Made by a program: the position numbers and the translations under genes. Positions 60,946 to 64,000 of a stretch of 64,000 nucleotides of DNA are shown here, one piece after another (the first letter of the stretch is position 1; the number at the start of each line of letters is the position of its first letter). The stretch comes from Kiritimatiellota bacterium (lineage in GTDB: Bacteria > Verrucomicrobiota > Kiritimatiellia > JAAZAB01). The notes below the pieces were generated by a model that saw only the letters and a program-made list of their open reading frames with translations, was not told the DNA's origin and made no database searches. The stretch covers positions 4,465-68,464 of the forward strand of contig JAPLSY010000080.1 in NCBI GenBank assembly GCA_026398415.1, given 5' to 3'.

Positions 60946-61842
60946 TTAGCGGACTAAATAAATCATTTTTTCGGGCTTTGTCTCACGCTCTATATCGATG
61001 ACAAAGCCATTGACCCGATTCTTGACAAATTCGTTGATAAAGTATTCCGCCCGTGACTGACTGATCATGGGCATGGAATTGACCTGTCGGATAATATCGC
61101 CCTGTTTAAGCCCAAACGCGCGAAAGACTTCCCCTTCGCCTTCAACATCCAGCGTATACCCGGCAATCTTGCCGGTCTGATAAACCGGCTTGAGCGATTC
61201 GAAAACCTTGGCCAGCCGGTCAGGATTATTGAGCAGTTCCTGGTAATACCGGAGCACTTCGCTGCGCTGAAGCACCCAACGACGTTCCCCTGTCCTTTTA
61301 CCGAATCGAACGAGGGTGGCATCCGCTTGGCCTTGGGTAACATCGGCTTCCGGGCGGCCTGCGGCTGTGGCGGGTTTATCACCCCCGGCAAAACTAAGCC
61401 ATAACTGCTCATCGTTATTGCCTTCCCGCAAAACAACACGATCCCTGAATATGGTAACAACCATGATATTCTGATCCAGATTATCGCCTTCGGCTACCAG
61501 GCACTGGGTTTTTTTCTGAATATCATCGATGATGGCCTTGCGGGACTGCTGATAACTACTGGCGGCAAAAAATGTGCCTGCCAGGCGGAATCGTCGCGCC
61601 AGCGGGCCTAAATTGGCGGCAACCTGTTCGCCAGCCTGTTTTACAAACGTGTAGCCGTCAAAACGGAGCGCCTGGGCGTCAATCTGCGGCCAGGCAGGCA
61701 ACGCAATGGCCTGCGCCTGATTCTTCGCAAGATCCGGAAGCTGAAGATTCTGGTAGACAAACAACGCGCCAACCGCCAAGGCCGTGGCGACTAACACCGG
61801 ACTCAGGCGCTGGAACAATGGATTTATGGCTGTAATGTCCAT
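60946..61842 (-). CDS. GspC-like type II secretion inner-membrane protein
   Basis: The 298-residue protein has one N-terminal membrane helix (LSPVLVATALAVGALFVY), a homology-region beta domain with FRLAGTFF and FRDRVVLREG, and a C-terminal PDZ domain (GYTLDVEGEGEVFRAFGLKQGD). This is the layout of GspC, which links the inner-membrane platform to the outer-membrane secretin. No other gsp gene is in the window. The upstream gap holds an inverted repeat whose arm ends 8 bp before the ATG. Confidence 0.75.
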   Translation of the reverse strand: MDITAINPLFQRLSPVLVATALAVGALFVYQNLQLPDLAKNQAQAIALPAWPQIDAQALRFDGYTFVKQAGEQVAANLGPLARRFRLAGTFFAASSYQQSRKAIIDDIQKKTQCLVAEGDNLDQNIMVVTIFRDRVVLREGNNDEQLWLSFAGGDKPATAAGRPEADVTQGQADATLVRFGKRTGERRWVLQRSEVLRYYQELLNNPDRLAKVFESLKPVYQTGKIAGYTLDVEGEGEVFRAFGLKQGDIIRQVNSMPMISQSRAEYFINEFVKNRVNGFVIDIERETKPEKMIYLVR

Positions 61843-61849
61843 GCTGATC

Positions 61850-61920
61850 AGTTCTTTGTTCCTGGTTCTTCGTTCTTAGTTTCAGATTAACGAGGAACCC
61901 AGAACTAAGAACCAAGAACA
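61850..61920. repeat. Imperfect inverted repeat built from GTTCTTGGTTCTTAG-like words
   Basis: Arms 61850-61881 and 61889-61920; about 24 of 32 positions pair, with a 7-nt loop. It lies directly after the RNase P RNA and before the GspC-like gene, so it may also end rnpB transcription. Confidence 0.7.
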
Positions 61921-61938
61921 TTCTTGCAACCAATGGAT

Positions 61939-62390
61939 CTCAGGCGGCCAGGCTATAAGCCGGATTTTGTGTGTCGGCAAGCACGAGCCAAACCGGCACG
62001 ATGGTCATTTGTCTTGCCTGTCCGGCATTCGCCGGACGGGACTTATTGCGATCAACCCGATGCTGATCCCGATCCCTTCCGAGGGGTATCGCGATAAAGG
62101 CGGGTCGCCTTGCCAGCATCATATTTGATCTTGCTCCAGGTGGGGTTTGCCTTGCCTCCGGCCCTTGCGGTCCGGAGCGGTGGTCTCTTACACCGCCGTT
62201 TCACCCTTACCCCGCAGCAAGCTAACGCTGCGCGGGGCGGTTTGTTTCTGTGGCACTATCCGTTTCTTTCGTTTAATCGAAAGACCTCCCGGCATTACAC
62301 CAGGACACCCTACCCTGCGGAGTCCGGACTTTCCTCCCCACACGCGCCATCCCGATCGGGACGGCGGCACAGAGCGACCATCCGCCTGAC
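61939..62390 (-). ncRNA. rnpB: RNase P RNA (bacterial type A)
   Basis: On the minus strand the order of conserved blocks is clear: GAGGAAAGTCCGGACTCC, ACAGAAA, GGTGAAACGGCGGTGTAAGA, CCCACCTGGAGCAAGATC and finally ACAAAATCCGGCTTATAG. The ends TCAGGCGG and CCGCCTGA pair as helix P1, which fixes the limits to within a few bases. The RNA cleaves tRNA precursors. It follows the zinc-ribbon gene by 30 bp in the same direction. Confidence 0.95.
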
Positions 62391-62419
62391 CACCCAAGAT
62401 CCGGGAATACGTTACACGA

Positions 62420-63139
62420 TTACGCGTGCCAATACAAGAGGCGCCCACAGAACGAGCAGGTAATGATGGCATCGGCCCGCTTAATGTCCTGGAGGACATG
62501 GGGTGGCAATTTCATGTGGCATCCGCCGCAGGAATTTTTTTCTACGCGAACCAAGGCCACATCCTTGCGATTTTCCATGACGCGGTTATAGCGGCTCAAC
62601 CAGTCTTCGGGAATGTCGACCACCAGGCCTTGGCGATCCAACTGGAGCTGTTGCACTTCGGCTTCCAGGTTTTTCAGGCGCTCATCCAACTGCTGAAATT
62701 CGCCATGCACGGTGCCTTCCGCCTTGGCCAACTCAGCTTGCAGGCCGATCTCTTCCTGCCGGGCCTGTTCGACCGTTTCCATGAGCTCGATTTCACGATC
62801 TTCCAAGCCCCGGATATTTTCCTGCAGAACGGCAATTTCTCTATTTAAGACCTTGAATTCCTCGTTGGATTTGATTTGAAACTGCTGTTCGCGTAATTTG
62901 GCGATCTGTTGTCGGATGGTTTCGATTTCGACTTCCCGTTGCTTGACGGCCACCAGCCGCGTTTTAATCGTTGCTTTGGAATTTTCCAGCGCCGTCTTGT
63001 GCTGATCCAACCTGGTTGCGATGTTCTGTTTCAGGTTCGGAATATCGTTCAATTCCCGCTGGCACCGCGCGATACGACAGTCACGTTCCTGGATGATAAG
63101 CAATTTGTCAATAACGTCGAGAACCGTTTGTTTATCCAT
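62420..63139 (-). CDS. CdsZ-like coiled-coil protein with C4 zinc ribbon
   Basis: About 239 residues: a long coiled coil (about 15-165) followed by a zinc ribbon with CGGCHMKLP and CSFCGRLLYW. It belongs to the widespread DUF164/C4-type zinc-ribbon family that may bind nucleic acid or act as a chaperone. The ATG at 63139 is preceded by TTGGAATA. It stands just upstream of rnpB, an arrangement also seen in other phyla. Confidence 0.85.
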   Translation of the reverse strand: MDKQTVLDVIDKLLIIQERDCRIARCQRELNDIPNLKQNIATRLDQHKTALENSKATIKTRLVAVKQREVEIETIRQQIAKLREQQFQIKSNEEFKVLNREIAVLQENIRGLEDREIELMETVEQARQEEIGLQAELAKAEGTVHGEFQQLDERLKNLEAEVQQLQLDRQGLVVDIPEDWLSRYNRVMENRKDVALVRVEKNSCGGCHMKLPPHVLQDIKRADAIITCSFCGRLLYWHA

Positions 63140-63150
63140 TATTATTCCAA

Positions 63151-64000
63151 TTAGTTTCCGATCGGCCGATAGCCGGGACCACCCCAGGGACTGGCCCAAG
63201 CCAGGATTTTACCGTCCAAGGACCTTATATACCAAAGCCCCGTTGCCTCATGATACACCGCGAGGTCCCATTTGCCATCCCCATCGTAATCCCCCATGAC
63301 GGGCTCAAACCCCACGCCACCCCACTCTAATCCCAATTCCAGAATCTGGCCAGTCTGCGGCGTACCGATATACCACTGGCCGGATGCCCGCACGTAGATG
63401 GCCGCATCCCAGTAGCCATCGCCATTATAATCACCGGGCACGGGACTGCATCCCGGCCCTCCCCATACCACGCCCGGCACCAGCAATTGCTCATTCAGCG
63501 TCCGAATGTACCATAACCCCGTTGACTCCTGGTACACCGCCATATCCCAGTGCCCATCACCATCATAATCCCCGATCACCGGCTCATACCCAGACTCGCC
63601 CCAGTTCCATACGGCCACGCTGCCATCCGATTTTATCACGTTCCAACGGCCATTCCCTTCATGGAACACCGATACCTCCCCGTGCCCCACCCCTTCATAG
63701 TCTGCCACCAGCCCGCGATACCCGGAAACACCAAAAACCCCGCTTGCCAACATATAGCCGCTCCCGGAATACAAGACCTGCCACATCCCGCTCACGCTGT
63801 CATGCACCATGGGATCCGAACGCCGGTCGCCATCCAGATCGCCCAATACCGGTTGGCCGGCGCCGCCAAAAATAGTGTCTCCGGATACCAGCACACGCTC
63901 ATCCACCGACCGTATACTCCATTCCATGCCCCGATAGACCCCCAATTCCGACATCCCATCGCCATCATAATCGTTGAAAACCTGGTAATTCAGTGCCCCG
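63151..64000 (-). CDS. FG-GAP/VCBS-repeat protein (5' partial)
   Basis: The frame stays open to the window edge; the ATG at 63954 is inside a repeat (NDYDGDGMSE reads through it). About 283 residues are visible, made of about six repeats of roughly 48 residues with the pattern WGGPGY.P..GDYDGDG.WD.AVY....GLWYIR. The DxDGDG loops are calcium-binding sites of beta-propeller blades. Such proteins are surface or secreted and often bind glycans or other proteins. The stop codon lies 11 bp upstream of the zinc-ribbon gene. Confidence 0.85.
   Translation of the reverse strand, partial: GALNYQVFNDYDGDGMSELGVYRGMEWSIRSVDERVLVSGDTIFGGAGQPVLGDLDGDRRSDPMVHDSVSGMWQVLYSGSGYMLASGVFGVSGYRGLVADYEGVGHGEVSVFHEGNGRWNVIKSDGSVAVWNWGESGYEPVIGDYDGDGHWDMAVYQESTGLWYIRTLNEQLLVPGVVWGGPGCSPVPGDYNGDGYWDAAIYVRASGQWYIGTPQTGQILELGLEWGGVGFEPVMGDYDGDGKWDLAVYHEATGLWYIRSLDGKILAWASPWGGPGYRPIGN

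Overview
The window is a gene-dense, GC-rich stretch of a Gram-negative bacterial chromosome. An LpxL/HtrB-type acyltransferase, two beta-barrel outer-membrane proteins ending in Phe, a lipoprotein, a GspC-like protein and signal peptidase I all point to a double-membrane cell. I see no rRNA, tRNA, phage or transposase genes and no CRISPR array. The many polysaccharide genes, the Cmk-PlsC fusion, the SGNH hydrolases and the mixed arginine/pyrimidine operons would fit an environmental PVC-type or candidate-phylum bacterium (Kiritimatiellota/Omnitrophota-like). That placement is an inference; no marker here proves it.

Layout. (1) 1-10.8 kb: the 3' part of a giant repetitive coiled-coil/beta-barrel protein, an RlmI-like methyltransferase, and a translationally coupled AddB/AddA-type helicase-nuclease pair. 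(2) 10.9-13.1 kb: argF-pyrB, two carbamoyl-phosphate-consuming transferases back to back. (3) 13.1-20.9 kb: a minus-strand surface-glycan cluster (SxtK-like micropeptide, SGNH hydrolase, GT2, STELLO/RGP-like transferase, epimerase, membrane protein with PA14 domain), bracketed by two near-identical ribbon-helix-helix-like regulators that share the same promoter sequence. (4) 21.2-29.0 kb: a lipoprotein with a strong terminator, then a plus-strand glycan cluster (GT2, polysaccharide deacetylase, FrhB-like protein, unknown toroid-like protein, GtrA-SGNH fusion). (5) 29.2-35.3 kb: a minus-strand pyrE-pyrC-argG operon followed by an ArnT-like transferase. (6) 35.4-39.0 kb: a minus-strand SxtJ-carbamoyltransferase-SxtK-CaCA antiporter operon, divergent from a lone ABC-2 exporter permease. 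(7) 40-46.2 kb: ispH, a three-gene sugar operon preceded by a REP-like palindrome, and metG. (8) 46.4-60.7 kb: mostly housekeeping (PpiD-like, GT2 + LpxL, lipA, enolase-superfamily enzyme, tyrA-aroA-cmk/plsC, rpe, lepA-lepB) and a small outer-membrane barrel. (9) 60.9-64 kb: an orphan GspC-like protein, the RNase P RNA, a CdsZ-like zinc-ribbon protein and an FG-GAP/VCBS-repeat protein running off the end.

How they work together. Carbamoyl phosphate is a recurring theme: argF, pyrB, and an O-carbamoyltransferase set resembling sxtI/J/K of the saxitoxin cluster, here among glycan genes. Arginine and pyrimidine genes are paired twice (argF-pyrB and pyrE-pyrC-argG). Two kinds of dispersed repeat stand out: AT-rich, word-like imperfect inverted repeats between genes, and short GC-rich repeats inserted in frame inside proteins (AddA, AddB, PpiD-like, possibly Rpe).
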